Shown: piece by piece, positions 23,892 to 32,364 of the stretch
Position numbering within the stretch: position 1 is the stretch's first letter
How the letters are laid out: every line of letters starts with the position of its first letter
NCBI GenBank assembly: GCA_947176205.1
Contig: CAMWPX010000004.1
Location: forward strand, 1-35,278
Length of the DNA: 35,278 bases
DNA from: an uncultured Porphyromonadaceae bacterium
GTDB lineage: Bacteria; Bacteroidota; Bacteroidia; Bacteroidales; Muribaculaceae
Direction of reading: 5' to 3'
Program-made: the position numbers and the translations under genes
The notes under the pieces: model-generated
Told to the model about the DNA's origin: nothing
Databases searched by the model: none
The model's input: only the letters and a program-made list of their open reading frames with translations

Positions 23892-24841
23892 AGAAATTTA
23901 CTTGTGTCAATGATATAGGGTCATGGCGTAAAGCTGTCAGGGATGCTCTTGAGATAAAACGTAATAAATTTGCATATAAGCACTTGGGACAGGATAAGAC
24001 TTTGCTTATGCTCTTTTTTAATTCCAGTCTTCGTACGCGTCTCAGCACTCAGAAAGCGGCAATGAATCTGGGTATGAATGTGATGGTGCTTGATGTCAAT
24101 CAAGGTGCGTGGAAATTGGAGACAGAGCGCGGAGTTATAATGGACGGAGACAAAGCCGAGCATCTTCTTGAAGCTATTCCGGTAATGGCAAGTTACTGTG
24201 ATATAATAGGCGTGAGGTCGTTTGCATCGCTCACAGACAAGGAAGCAGATTATAATGAGAAAATCCTAAACCAGTTTATTGACTATAGCGGACGTCCGGT
24301 TATAAGCATGGAAGCAGCTACACGTCATCCGCTTCAGTCTTTTGCTGATTTGATAACTATAGAGGAATACAAGACCAAGGTTCGTCCTAAAGTGGTGTTG
24401 ACATGGGCTCCACATCCTAAAGCGTTGCCTCAGGCTGTGCCTAATTCATTTTGTGAATGGATGAATGCTACTGATTATGACTTTGTAATCACACATCCTC
24501 ACGGATATGAACTTGACCCGCTTTTCGTGGGCAATGCCAAGGTGGAATATGACCGTGATAAGGCATTTGAAGGTGCTGATTTTATTTATGCCAAAAACTG
24601 GTCGGCTTATGCTGACCCGAATTATGGTAAAGTATTATCTACCGATAAAAGTTGGACTGTGACCAAAGAGGCTATGGCGTTGACCGATAATGCTTACTTT
24701 ATGCACTGTCTGCCCGTGCGCCGTAATATGATAGTGGCTGATGAAGTGATTGATTCGTCTCGAAGTATTGTGATTCCAGAAGCTGCCAATCGTGAGATTT
24801 CCGCTCAGACTGTACTTGCGAAAATACTTTCAGATTTATGA
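23888..24841 (+). CDS. argF': N-succinylornithine carbamoyltransferase
   Basis: The 317-residue protein transfers carbamoyl phosphate to an N-acylated ornithine. The carbamoyl-phosphate loop is SSLRTR (46-51), followed by QGAWKLETERGVIMDGD (72-88) and HCLPVRRN near the C-terminus. It is the transcarbamylase described for Bacteroides fragilis rather than classical ArgF. From memory of work on B. fragilis and Xanthomonas enzymes, the residue after DGDK/DGDT is Pro90 in the succinylornithine enzyme and Glu92 in the acetylornithine enzyme, and Ala or Pro at this site gives succinyl preference. Here it is A90, supporting succinylornithine as substrate. ATGA overlaps on both sides couple it to argD and argB. 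Confidence 0.92.
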   Translation: MKKFTCVNDIGSWRKAVRDALEIKRNKFAYKHLGQDKTLLMLFFNSSLRTRLSTQKAAMNLGMNVMVLDVNQGAWKLETERGVIMDGDKAEHLLEAIPVMASYCDIIGVRSFASLTDKEADYNEKILNQFIDYSGRPVISMEAATRHPLQSFADLITIEEYKTKVRPKVVLTWAPHPKALPQAVPNSFCEWMNATDYDFVITHPHGYELDPLFVGNAKVEYDRDKAFEGADFIYAKNWSAYADPNYGKVLSTDKSWTVTKEAMALTDNAYFMHCLPVRRNMIVADEVIDSSRSIVIPEAANREISAQTVLAKILSDL

Positions 24842-25617
24842 AAAAGCCGCTTACAGTAATTAAGATAGGAGGAAACGTAGTTGATAATCCTGAAATGCTG
24901 AGTTGCTTTATAAGTGATTTCAGCCAATATAACGGAGATAAGATATTAGTGCATGGCGGAGGAAAAGAAGCGACACGCATGAGTGCTGCATTAGGATTGG
25001 AAACCGTCATGATTGAAGGTCGCAGAGTTACCGATGCGGCTACCCTTGAAGTTGTAACGATGGTGTATGCCGGATTGGTCAACAAGCGTGTTGTAGCAGG
25101 ATTACAAGCGGCGGGAGTTGATGCCTTGGGAATGACCGGTGCCGATGGACACGTTGTTACAGGTGTTCGGCGTAATCCCGTTCCGATTGATTATGGATTT
25201 GTCGGTGATTTATCGCCGGATGGAGTCAATGTAAGTTTGCTTGCGGGAATGCTTGATAATGGTGTGGTGCCTGTTATGAGTGCCATAGCGCATGATGGTA
25301 AAGGCCAGTTGCTTAACTGCAATGCAGATACTGTCGCGTCGACACTGGCAGTGGCAATGTCACAAGAGCGGGATGTCACTTTGGTATATTGTTTCGAGTT
25401 GCCGGGAGTGTTGAGTAATCCGGATGATATCACAAGTGTGATTCCGTATATTAACGAGTCTACATTCAAAGAATTGAAATCAGAAGGTGTGGTATCGGGA
25501 GGAATGATACCAAAAATCACGAATGCGTTCAATGCTATAAATAGTGGAGTAGGCAAGGTGGTTATAAAGCATGCCTCGGGATTGTTGGACAATACAGCCA
25601 CTGTGATATGCCGATGA
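24838..25617 (+). CDS. argB: N-acylglutamate kinase
   Basis: The 259-residue amino acid kinase phosphorylates N-acylglutamate. It has VIKIGGNVVDNP at the N-terminus, LVHGGGKEATRM for phosphate binding, and NADTVASTLAVAM and SGGMIPKITNAFNA for ATP binding. In Bacteroidota the substrate may be the succinyl form. It lacks the N-terminal helix often linked to arginine inhibition (the protein begins directly at the first strand), so it may not be arginine sensitive. It overlaps argF' by 4 bp and argE by 10 bp. Confidence 0.93.
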   Translation: MKKPLTVIKIGGNVVDNPEMLSCFISDFSQYNGDKILVHGGGKEATRMSAALGLETVMIEGRRVTDAATLEVVTMVYAGLVNKRVVAGLQAAGVDALGMTGADGHVVTGVRRNPVPIDYGFVGDLSPDGVNVSLLAGMLDNGVVPVMSAIAHDGKGQLLNCNADTVASTLAVAMSQERDVTLVYCFELPGVLSNPDDITSVIPYINESTFKELKSEGVVSGGMIPKITNAFNAINSGVGKVVIKHASGLLDNTATVICR

Positions 25618-26693
25618 ATGGATTCTCACCGGTCAGTCTGTTGAAACAGATGATTGCTACGCCTTCTGTTTCGAGAGAAGAAAAAGAGGTGGCAGATATA
25701 ATATATGGTTTGCTGAGCGATTATGGTGTATCACCAAATCGCATTGGAAATAACGTGTGGGCTGTACAGCGGGATTTTGACCCGGCTCGACCCACGTTGA
25801 TGCTTAATTCACACATCGATACGGTACGCCCGGTAAGCGGTTATACGCGTGACCCTTTTTTACCTGTAGTAAGTGATGGTAAGCTTTATGGGCTTGGCAG
25901 TAATGATGCCGGAGCTTCCGTGGTAAGTCTGACCGCTACTTTTCTAAATTATTTTGATAAAAAGACACCTGTAAATATTTTACTTGCACTTACAGCACAG
26001 GAAGAAGTGATGGGTGAGGGTGGCATGCGAATGTTTTTGCCATATCTTGAAGAGCGCGGAATAATTCCGGTAATGGCTTTGGTGGGTGAACCCACCGGTA
26101 TGGATGTGGCGATAGGCGAGCGCGGACTGGTGGTACTTGATTGTATCGCTCATGGCAGAGCAGGGCATGTGGCGCGTGGTGAAGGGGAAAACGCTATATA
26201 TAAAGCTATAGAAGATATTGCGCGGTTACGTGATTTTACTTTTGAACGTGAAAGTAAGTTGCTTGGTCCGATTACTATGGCTGCTACTATGATTTCTGCC
26301 GGGACACAGCATAATGTCGTCCCTGACGAGTGTAAATTTGTGGTTGATATCCGTACCACTGATGCGTATACCAATGAGGAAACTGTGAAAATAGTTGCGT
26401 CTAAGTTGAAAAGTGATGCAATGCCGAGGTCAACGCGCGTCAGGGCATCGGCTATAGATATGGAGCATCCATTAGTTAAAGCTGCTGTAGCAAGCGGAGC
26501 ACGGCCGTTTGTGTCACCGACTACATCGGATATGGCTTTGATGCCTGATATTCCTTCTATAAAAATGGGACCGGGGCAATCAAGCCGAAGTCATAAAGCT
26601 GATGAATATATTGTAATTGAAGAAATAGAAAATGCGTGTGTGAAATATTCCACGTTTATTGATAATTTGATGAGCTATGCAGTTATGGAATAA
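25608..26693 (+). CDS. argE: N-acylcitrulline/acylornithine deacylase (M20 peptidase)
   Basis: The 361-residue member of the M20 zinc peptidase family has LNSHIDTVRPV with the first metal His, GLGSNDAGASVVSL with the bridging Asp, ALTAQEEVMGEGGM with the catalytic Glu pair, VGEPTGMDVA, and a C-terminal GPGQSSRSHKADEY with the last His. In a succinylornithine-type pathway the real substrate is the N-acylcitrulline made by ArgF'. The alternative start two codons on (25614) is equally likely. It overlaps both neighbours. Confidence 0.88.
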   Translation: MPMNGFSPVSLLKQMIATPSVSREEKEVADIIYGLLSDYGVSPNRIGNNVWAVQRDFDPARPTLMLNSHIDTVRPVSGYTRDPFLPVVSDGKLYGLGSNDAGASVVSLTATFLNYFDKKTPVNILLALTAQEEVMGEGGMRMFLPYLEERGIIPVMALVGEPTGMDVAIGERGLVVLDCIAHGRAGHVARGEGENAIYKAIEDIARLRDFTFERESKLLGPITMAATMISAGTQHNVVPDECKFVVDIRTTDAYTNEETVKIVASKLKSDAMPRSTRVRASAIDMEHPLVKAAVASGARPFVSPTTSDMALMPDIPSIKMGPGQSSRSHKADEYIVIEEIENACVKYSTFIDNLMSYAVME

Positions 26694-27978
26694 AGGTTTT
26701 GAACCGGATAGATTAATAGAGGAATTTACCGTAGGAAATGACCGCGAACTTGATTTACGGTTGGCACCGTATGATGTACAGGGTTCGTTGGCGCACATAA
26801 AGATGCTTGAAAGTATCGGTATGCTGACTAAGGAAGAGCTGACTAAGCTCACCGAAGGTCTGCAAGAGATTGCCAAAGTGATAGATGACGGTGAATTTGT
26901 GATAGAAGAGGGTGTGGAGGATGTCCATTCTCAGGTGGAGTTCATGCTTACACGCCGATTAGGAGATATAGGTAAAAAAATACATGCCGGACGGTCGCGT
27001 AACGACCAGGTGCTTGTGGATTTGAAATTGATGTTCCGTCATCAGATACAACTGATAGCCGGGACCGTTTTTGAAACTTTCAGGAAATGGCAGGAACTCA
27101 GTGATAAGTATTCAGATGTGCTTATGCCGGGCTATACGCATCTGCAGATAGCCATGCCCTCATCCATGGGATTGTGGTTCGGAGCATACGCAGAAACACT
27201 TGTGGATGATATGCAGATGCTGTTGGCGGCTTATCACATAGCTAATCAGAATCCGCTCGGTTCGGCGGCCGGCTATGGTTCTTCTTTTCCTCTTGACCGA
27301 ACCATGACCACCCGTCTGCTTGAGTTTCCGACAATGCATTATAATGTGGTGGCTGCACAGATTAGTCGTGGAAAGACTGAGCGTAGTCTTGCTATGGCTA
27401 TTGCATCGCTTGCATCTACATTGGGTCATTTTGCAATGGACGTATGCTTATGGATGTGCGGTAATTTCGGATTCATATCCTTCCCTGATGAATTTACAAC
27501 CGGGTCAAGTATTATGCCGCATAAGAAGAATCCGGATGTTTTCGAGATATTGCGAGGTAAATGTAACCGACTGCAGGCATTGCCTGATGAGGTAGGATAC
27601 CTTGTGGGAAACTTGCCGTTGGGATATAATCGTGATTTGCAATTGCTTAAGGATATACTTTTCCCGGCTATGGATACTATACGCGAGTGTTTCGATATGT
27701 GTACATTTATGCTTGGTCATATTCAGGTCAATAATCATATAATTGAAGATTCGCGTTATGATTATCTCTTTACGGTAGAGGATGTCAATCGGCTTGCTGC
27801 TGAGGGTATGCCATTCCGTGATGCTTACCGGAAGATAGGTATGCAGGTGCAGGACGGCACTTATGTGCCGACACGTAGTGTGCACCATACCCATGAGGGA
27901 AGTATTGGTAATTTATGTAATGATGAAATCTTACGGAAAATGCTGGTTGTGCTTTCAGAAATGGGAGTGAAAGAGTGA
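26677..27978 (+). CDS. argH: Argininosuccinate lyase
   Basis: The 433-residue enzyme splits argininosuccinate to arginine and fumarate. It starts MQLWNKGF, as argH proteins do. It carries IHAGRSRNDQVLVDLKL, PGYTHLQIAMPSSMG with the catalytic His, and the superfamily signature GSSIMPHKKNPDVFE. It is the last gene of the operon and overlaps argE by 17 bp. No clear intrinsic terminator follows; the hppA promoter begins 19 bp later. Confidence 0.95.
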   Translation: MQLWNKGFEPDRLIEEFTVGNDRELDLRLAPYDVQGSLAHIKMLESIGMLTKEELTKLTEGLQEIAKVIDDGEFVIEEGVEDVHSQVEFMLTRRLGDIGKKIHAGRSRNDQVLVDLKLMFRHQIQLIAGTVFETFRKWQELSDKYSDVLMPGYTHLQIAMPSSMGLWFGAYAETLVDDMQMLLAAYHIANQNPLGSAAGYGSSFPLDRTMTTRLLEFPTMHYNVVAAQISRGKTERSLAMAIASLASTLGHFAMDVCLWMCGNFGFISFPDEFTTGSSIMPHKKNPDVFEILRGKCNRLQALPDEVGYLVGNLPLGYNRDLQLLKDILFPAMDTIRECFDMCTFMLGHIQVNNHIIEDSRYDYLFTVEDVNRLAAEGMPFRDAYRKIGMQVQDGTYVPTRSVHHTHEGSIGNLCNDEILRKMLVVLSEMGVKE

Positions 27979-27996
27979 GTAGTTGTGAAAAAAGTG

Positions 27997-28004
27997 TAAC
28001 TTTG
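27997..28004 (+). promoter_or_regulatory. -7 box upstream of hppA
   Basis: TAACTTTG fits TAnnTTTG, 48 bp before the hppA ATG. A TTG lies only 11 bp upstream (27983-27985), shorter than the usual gap, so the -33 is unclear. Confidence 0.45.
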
Positions 28005-28052
28005 CATTAAAATAATCCTTTCAATTAACTTAATAAAAAACATTTTTACACC

Positions 28053-30242
28053 ATGGAAAATTGGTTGTTTTGGTTAGTTCCGGTGTCAGCGTTGCTGGCA
28101 TTGGGATTTGCATGGTTCTTTTATCGCGGTATGATGAAAGAAAGCGAGGGAACCGACTTGATGAAAAAAATCGCATCACATGTGCGTAAAGGTGCCATGT
28201 CCTATCTTAAACAGCAGTATAAGATAGTAGGAGTGGTATTTCTTGTGCTTGTAGTGGTATTTTCAATCATGGCTTATGGCTTTGATTTGCAGAATCATTG
28301 GGTACCCGTGGCATTCCTTACCGGTGGCTTCTTCTCCGGACTTGCAGGTTATCTCGGTATGAAGACTGCTACCTATGCTTCGGCGCGTACAGCTAATGCC
28401 GCTCGCCGTTCGCTTAACTCCGGTCTGCGTGTGGCTTTCCGCAGCGGCGCGGTGATGGGACTTGTAGTGGTAGGTCTCGGACTGCTTGATATATCTTTCT
28501 GGTATCTTCTTCTTGATGCCATAGTGGATGTGGCAGGTGCTCCTACTGCTAAATTGTGCATGATTACAACAACGATGCTTACATTCGGTATGGGTGCCAG
28601 CACACAAGCTTTGTTCGCGCGTGTTGGTGGCGGTATTTATACCAAAGCTGCTGACGTTGGAGCCGACCTTGTCGGTAAGGTTGAGGCTGGTATTCCTGAA
28701 GATGACCCCCGTAACCCGGCGACTATAGCCGATAACGTAGGTGATAACGTAGGTGACGTGGCTGGTATGGGCGCTGACCTGTATGAATCATATTGCGGTT
28801 CTATCCTTGCTACTTCGGCTCTTGGAGCGGCTGCTTTCATCTCTACCGGTGATGTAGCCATGCAGACCAAGGCAGTTATGGCTCCCATGCTTATAGCCGC
28901 TGTAGGTATTCTACTTTCTATTATAGGTATATTCTGTGTTCGCACTAATGAAAACGCTAAGATGAAGCAGCTTCTCGGAGCACTTTCATTCGGAACTAAT
29001 TTAAGTTCTATCCTGATAGTAGGTGCTACATTCCTTATAATGTGGCTTCTTAACATTCAGAACTGGGCTTTGATAAGCACTGCTGTTGTAATCGGTCTGC
29101 TTGTCGGAATAATAATCGGACGCTCTACAGAGTACTATACCTCGCAGTCATATAAACCTACACGCAAATTGGCTGAAAGTGGTAAGACCGGTCCTGCTAC
29201 AGTGATTATTTCAGGCGTTGGTCTTGGCATGGTCTCTACAGCTGTACCTGTTATCGCAGTTGTTGCCGGTATTATACTGTCTTACTGGTTTGCTTCCGGA
29301 TTTGATTTCACAAATGTGGGTATGGGTCTTTATGGTATTGGTATCGCTGCTGTAGGTATGCTTTCTACTCTCGGTATCACTCTCGCCACTGATGCTTATG
29401 GTCCTATTGCCGACAATGCCGGCGGTAATGCTGAAATGAGTGGACTTGGCGAAGAAGTGCGTCGCCGCACTGATGCTCTTGACTCACTGGGTAATACTAC
29501 TGCAGCTACCGGTAAAGGTTTTGCTATCGGTTCGGCTGCGCTTACCGGTCTCGCCTTGCTTGCATCGTACATTGAAGAAATCCGTATCGGCATTGAACGT
29601 ATTGATGCATCACAGCTGATTTGTGGTAAGGCAGTTAATGAAGCTACGTTCACTGACTTCATGAATTACTTTGAGGTCAATCTGATGAGTCCGAAAGTGC
29701 TTTCAGGTATGTTTATCGGAGCAATGATGGCATTCTTGTTCTGCGGCTTGACTATGAATGCCGTAGGTCGTGCCGCTCAGCACATGGTAGAGGAAGTTCG
29801 TCGTCAGTTCCGCGAAATAAAAGGTATACTTACCGGTCAGGCAGAACCTGATTATGCACGTTGCGTGCAGATTTCCACCAAGGGAGCTCAGCGTGAGATG
29901 ATTTTCCCCTCGTTGCTTGCCATTATCGTTCCTATACTTGTAGGTGTGATATTCGGAGTGCCCGGTGTGATTGGTTTGCTCGTAGGCGGTCTTTCTGCCG
30001 GATTTGTTCTCGCTATATTTATGGCTAACTCAGGTGGTGCCTGGGATAATGCAAAGAAGTATATCGAGGAAGGTAACTTCGGAGGTAAAGGCAGTGAAGT
30101 TCATAAAGCCACTGTAGTAGGTGACACCGTAGGTGACCCGTTCAAAGATACTTCCGGTCCGAGCCTTAACATTCTTATCAAGTTGATGTCAATGGTGGCT
30201 ATCGTAATGGCCGGTCTGACAGTCAGCTTCCACCTGTTCTAA
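28053..30242 (+). CDS. hppA: Ion-translocating membrane pyrophosphatase
   Basis: The 729-residue protein with about 16 hydrophobic segments hydrolyses pyrophosphate and pumps Na+ and/or H+ out of the cytoplasm. It has [19 protein letters not shown] and then [15 protein letters not shown], the pyrophosphate/Mg site, and near the end [20 protein letters not shown]. At G480-NTTAATGKG489 the residues A484 and G487 match the potassium-dependent subclass; the independent subclass has Lys and Thr there. Bacteroidota members studied elsewhere pump Na+ and H+ together, so the same is likely but not shown. It stands alone with its own promoter and downstream hairpin. It would recycle the PPi produced by argG and tRNA synthetases, among other reactions. 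Confidence 0.95.
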   Translation: MENWLFWLVPVSALLALGFAWFFYRGMMKESEGTDLMKKIASHVRKGAMSYLKQQYKIVGVVFLVLVVVFSIMAYGFDLQNHWVPVAFLTGGFFSGLAGYLGMKTATYASARTANAARRSLNSGLRVAFRSGAVMGLVVVGLGLLDISFWYLLLDAIVDVAGAPTAKLCMITTTMLTFGMGASTQALFARVGGGIYTKAADVGADLVGKVEAGIPEDDPRNPATIADNVGDNVGDVAGMGADLYESYCGSILATSALGAAAFISTGDVAMQTKAVMAPMLIAAVGILLSIIGIFCVRTNENAKMKQLLGALSFGTNLSSILIVGATFLIMWLLNIQNWALISTAVVIGLLVGIIIGRSTEYYTSQSYKPTRKLAESGKTGPATVIISGVGLGMVSTAVPVIAVVAGIILSYWFASGFDFTNVGMGLYGIGIAAVGMLSTLGITLATDAYGPIADNAGGNAEMSGLGEEVRRRTDALDSLGNTTAATGKGFAIGSAALTGLALLASYIEEIRIGIERIDASQLICGKAVNEATFTDFMNYFEVNLMSPKVLSGMFIGAMMAFLFCGLTMNAVGRAAQHMVEEVRRQFREIKGILTGQAEPDYARCVQISTKGAQREMIFPSLLAIIVPILVGVIFGVPGVIGLLVGGLSAGFVLAIFMANSGGAWDNAKKYIEEGNFGGKGSEVHKATVVGDTVGDPFKDTSGPSLNILIKLMSMVAIVMAGLTVSFHLF

Positions 30243-30263
30243 GAATAATTACATACGTAAATA

Positions 30264-30294
30264 CGAGAGGGTATGCCGTCGACATACCCTCTCG
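30264..30294 (+). terminator. Hairpin downstream of hppA
   Basis: A perfect 12-bp stem CGAGAGGGTATG / CATACCCTCTCG with a 7-nt loop lies 21 bp after the hppA stop. No T-run follows. It is probably a terminator or 3'-end stabiliser. Confidence 0.6.
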
Positions 30295-30328
30295 TCGTAT
30301 TATGGTCTGTGCTTTTATATAGTTGACA

Positions 30329-30358
30329 TTGTAATTATAAATTTAATTATTACCTTTG
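30329..30358 (+). promoter_or_regulatory. Promoter of the structured RNA / lipoprotein transcript
   Basis: TTG at 30329-30331 is followed after 19 bp by TACCTTTG at 30351-30358, a close match to the Bacteroidota consensus. The start site is predicted near 30365. Confidence 0.65.
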
Positions 30359-30364
30359 TATATC

Positions 30365-30591
30365 CAACAAAAATGAATTTGCCTATGAAGTAATAACGAC
30401 AAAAAGACATATTAGATAAACAGCGTAACTTTATATTTCGGTTATCCAAAATCGCCAATTTTGTATAATGCAACCAGAAGTAAAAGGTTGACGCTCACGT
30501 TTATAACGTGGGCTTTTACTTATTTGGTTGCAACGTGTTTGGCGATACGTGGATAACAAATAAAGTTTCAGTCCACGCTTTTTATTGTCTA
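30365..30591 (+). ncRNA. Long rod-shaped structured RNA, 6S-like
   Basis: From 30413 to 30591 the two halves pair almost end to end. The paired segments are AGCGT 30422-30426 with ACGCT 30575-30579; AACTTTAT 30427-30434 with ATAAAGTT 30560-30567; GTTATCC 30441-30447 with GGATAAC 30551-30557; ATCGCCAA 30451-30458 with TTGGCGAT 30539-30546; GCAACC 30470-30475 with GGTTGC 30526-30531; AAGTAAAAG 30478-30486 with CTTTTACTT 30513-30521; and an apical GCTCACGTT / AACGTGGGC with a TAT loop. A bubble of about 11 nt (30459-30469) faces 7 nt (30532-30538). Size, rod shape and central bubble recall 6S RNA, which mimics an open promoter. The promoter starts about 48 nt before the rod. Alternatively it is the untranslated leader of the lipoprotein gene. 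Confidence 0.6.
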
Positions 30592-30654
30592 TACCTTAAG
30601 AACTTAGGACTGATTAAAATAAAAATTTTATCAATCATTTTTACTATTCCTACA

Positions 30655-31203
30655 ATGAAATTATTAAATAACCTTGTAAAATTTGGAGTCCCAGTATTAG
30701 GTATTATATTAATCAGCTCATGTGGCTCACAACAGCGCAGCGTGATTCCTCAAGCTGTTAACACTGTCAGCACGGTAACTTTCCGCGATTTGAATCTTAG
30801 AACCGGAGATTATTATCTCCTTAACAAGGTCAATGCTGATGCTACAATCAATGTAGAATATAAATCAGATGACCATATCCAGATTCAATGTGTGGAGGAT
30901 GATTTTACATTGACGTATAAAAAGGATAAAACAGGCGTATGGGCAATCGATAAATTCAAGGGAGTCGCACGTTTGGGATATCTTACGAACGATGATAGAA
31001 ATATGACAACATCATTATATAGTCCTGAAGATATTGTACGTCGCCTTGCCATATATCGTTTGATAAACAGTGTGCAGCAACAAGGTGCTGACGGACTTAT
31101 TGAACCGACCATTTCAACTAACGTCGTGCAGACCGGAAAGAAAACCGTTACATTTACCACTCATGCAGAAGGTAAACTTATTCGTCTTAAATCAACTAAA
31201 TAA
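30655..31203 (+). CDS. Lipoprotein of unknown function
   Basis: The 182-residue protein begins MKLLNNLVKFGVPVLGIILI with lipobox SSC23-GS. The ATG at 30655 puts a normal lipoprotein signal at the N-terminus; the longer in-frame start at 30508 would run through the structured RNA. The mature part is beta-rich (TVTFRDLNLRTGDYYLLNK, NVVQTGKKTVTFTTHAEG), with no family I recognise. The signal region is very similar to that of the next gene, pointing to shared origin or matched sorting. It probably forms an operon with that gene, which starts 23 bp later. Localisation would be the outer membrane periplasmic face or the surface. Confidence 0.65.
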   Translation: MKLLNNLVKFGVPVLGIILISSCGSQQRSVIPQAVNTVSTVTFRDLNLRTGDYYLLNKVNADATINVEYKSDDHIQIQCVEDDFTLTYKKDKTGVWAIDKFKGVARLGYLTNDDRNMTTSLYSPEDIVRRLAIYRLINSVQQQGADGLIEPTISTNVVQTGKKTVTFTTHAEGKLIRLKSTK

Positions 31204-31226
31204 TGTAAACTTTTAGCAGTTTCAAT

Positions 31227-32210
31227 ATGAATTTAAGAAATCTTTTTGTACAGATATTTGTTCCTGTAGCCGGTCTGTTTGTAATTTCATCTTGTGGCTC
31301 GAGCAAATCCAATAGCACTCCGGTTTTGCCATCAGCACCTGCCAGAATAGACCTATATCTTGGTGATGACGGAATCAGAAATCAGTTTGTAAATCTTGAC
31401 TACGGTATCAGATTGAATGTTAAGGATAACCGTGATTCAGAGAATATTCTTACAAAATTTGATGCTAATCCGGCTTATCGTTCGGGTTGTCCGAAAACAC
31501 CCGGTCAAATGAATGAGTTTGTAGGAGAGTCAATGCGCCGTTATATGAGAAATCTTGGATTTACTCTAAACGCTGATATTAATACTGACTATCTTATGAC
31601 AGTGATAATCCGAGAATATAATGTGGGATACTATACCGGTGTAGGCTGGAAAGGTACAGTTAAACTTGGGGTCGAAGTTTATGACCGCGATAACAAACTT
31701 GTTTATCCCAATGTCAATGCTACCGGGTCGGCTGTAGTAAAATCTCCTGCATCTAACGCTTCGGCACCATCGGAGGCTCTCAGCAAAGCTTTTGGCTATG
31801 CATTAAAGGATATTGACTGGGATAGGATTGCCTTTTTCTTAAAGAAATCGTCTTCGCCTAAACAAGAAGCTAACAAGCAGGTGAATGGAAAAGGTGATAC
31901 TGCACTTGAAAGCACGGTAATCCGTTGGTATATTACCTCAAAACCACAAGGAGCTGATGTGACGTGGAGAGTGGTTTCATCTACACCCGAAGTTAAGAAT
32001 ACCAATTCAAATTTCCTCGGTTCTACCCCTTATGAATCAACTGAAACATTTGATATCAAGGGCTTGACGTACAATAATGCGGGTAACGTGCAGATAGAAG
32101 TCACATGTGAAAAGGATGGCTATATAGTTCAGCGTAAACGTTTCAATTTGCTTCAGGCTATTGACCAGAAAGAGATTTCAGCCAAATTTAACCTTATAAA
32201 GGATGAATAA
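31227..32210 (+). CDS. Lipoprotein with PEGA-like C-terminal domain
   Basis: The 327-residue lipoprotein has signal MNLRNLFVQIFVPVAGLFVI and lipobox SSC23-GSS. Residues 30-200 contain MRRYMRNLGFTLNADINTDY and a KLGVEVYDRDNKLV strand pair, reminiscent of outer-membrane assembly-type lipoproteins that build a small alpha/beta domain. After a Lys/Gln-rich linker (about 205-220) a beta domain from 230 on (WYITSKPQGADVTWRV, then VTCEKDGYIVQRKRF) fits the PEGA fold found on cell-surface proteins. The function is unknown. It is followed by a strong intrinsic-type hairpin. Confidence 0.65.
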   Translation: MNLRNLFVQIFVPVAGLFVISSCGSSKSNSTPVLPSAPARIDLYLGDDGIRNQFVNLDYGIRLNVKDNRDSENILTKFDANPAYRSGCPKTPGQMNEFVGESMRRYMRNLGFTLNADINTDYLMTVIIREYNVGYYTGVGWKGTVKLGVEVYDRDNKLVYPNVNATGSAVVKSPASNASAPSEALSKAFGYALKDIDWDRIAFFLKKSSSPKQEANKQVNGKGDTALESTVIRWYITSKPQGADVTWRVVSSTPEVKNTNSNFLGSTPYESTETFDIKGLTYNNAGNVQIEVTCEKDGYIVQRKRFNLLQAIDQKEISAKFNLIKDE

Positions 32211-32244
32211 ATTTGTGCCATAGCCACCAAAGTACCCCTAATCT

Positions 32245-32289
32245 AACAAAGAGGCTGTCTGACGCTGGTTGTCAGGCAGTCTCTTTGTT
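32245..32289 (+). terminator. Terminator hairpin after the lipoprotein genes
   Basis: Arms AACAAAGAGGCTGTCTGAC (32245-32263) and GTCAGGCAGTCTCTTTGTT (32271-32289) pair over 19 bp with two G-U pairs and a 7-nt loop. No long T-run follows, but the A-rich 5' arm and T-rich 3' arm make it bidirectional in form. Confidence 0.7.
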
Positions 32290-32364
32290 GTGATGTCACA
32301 TAGCGGGGTATTTTGGATATTTTGTATAGAGTGTGTATATTTGATAGTCAAAACAAAATTCATT

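Noticed and set aside
30508-30654. N-terminal extension of the first lipoprotein
   Set aside because: It would translate the 3' half of the structured RNA and place the lipoprotein signal at residue 50; ATG 30655 gives a normal signal peptide.
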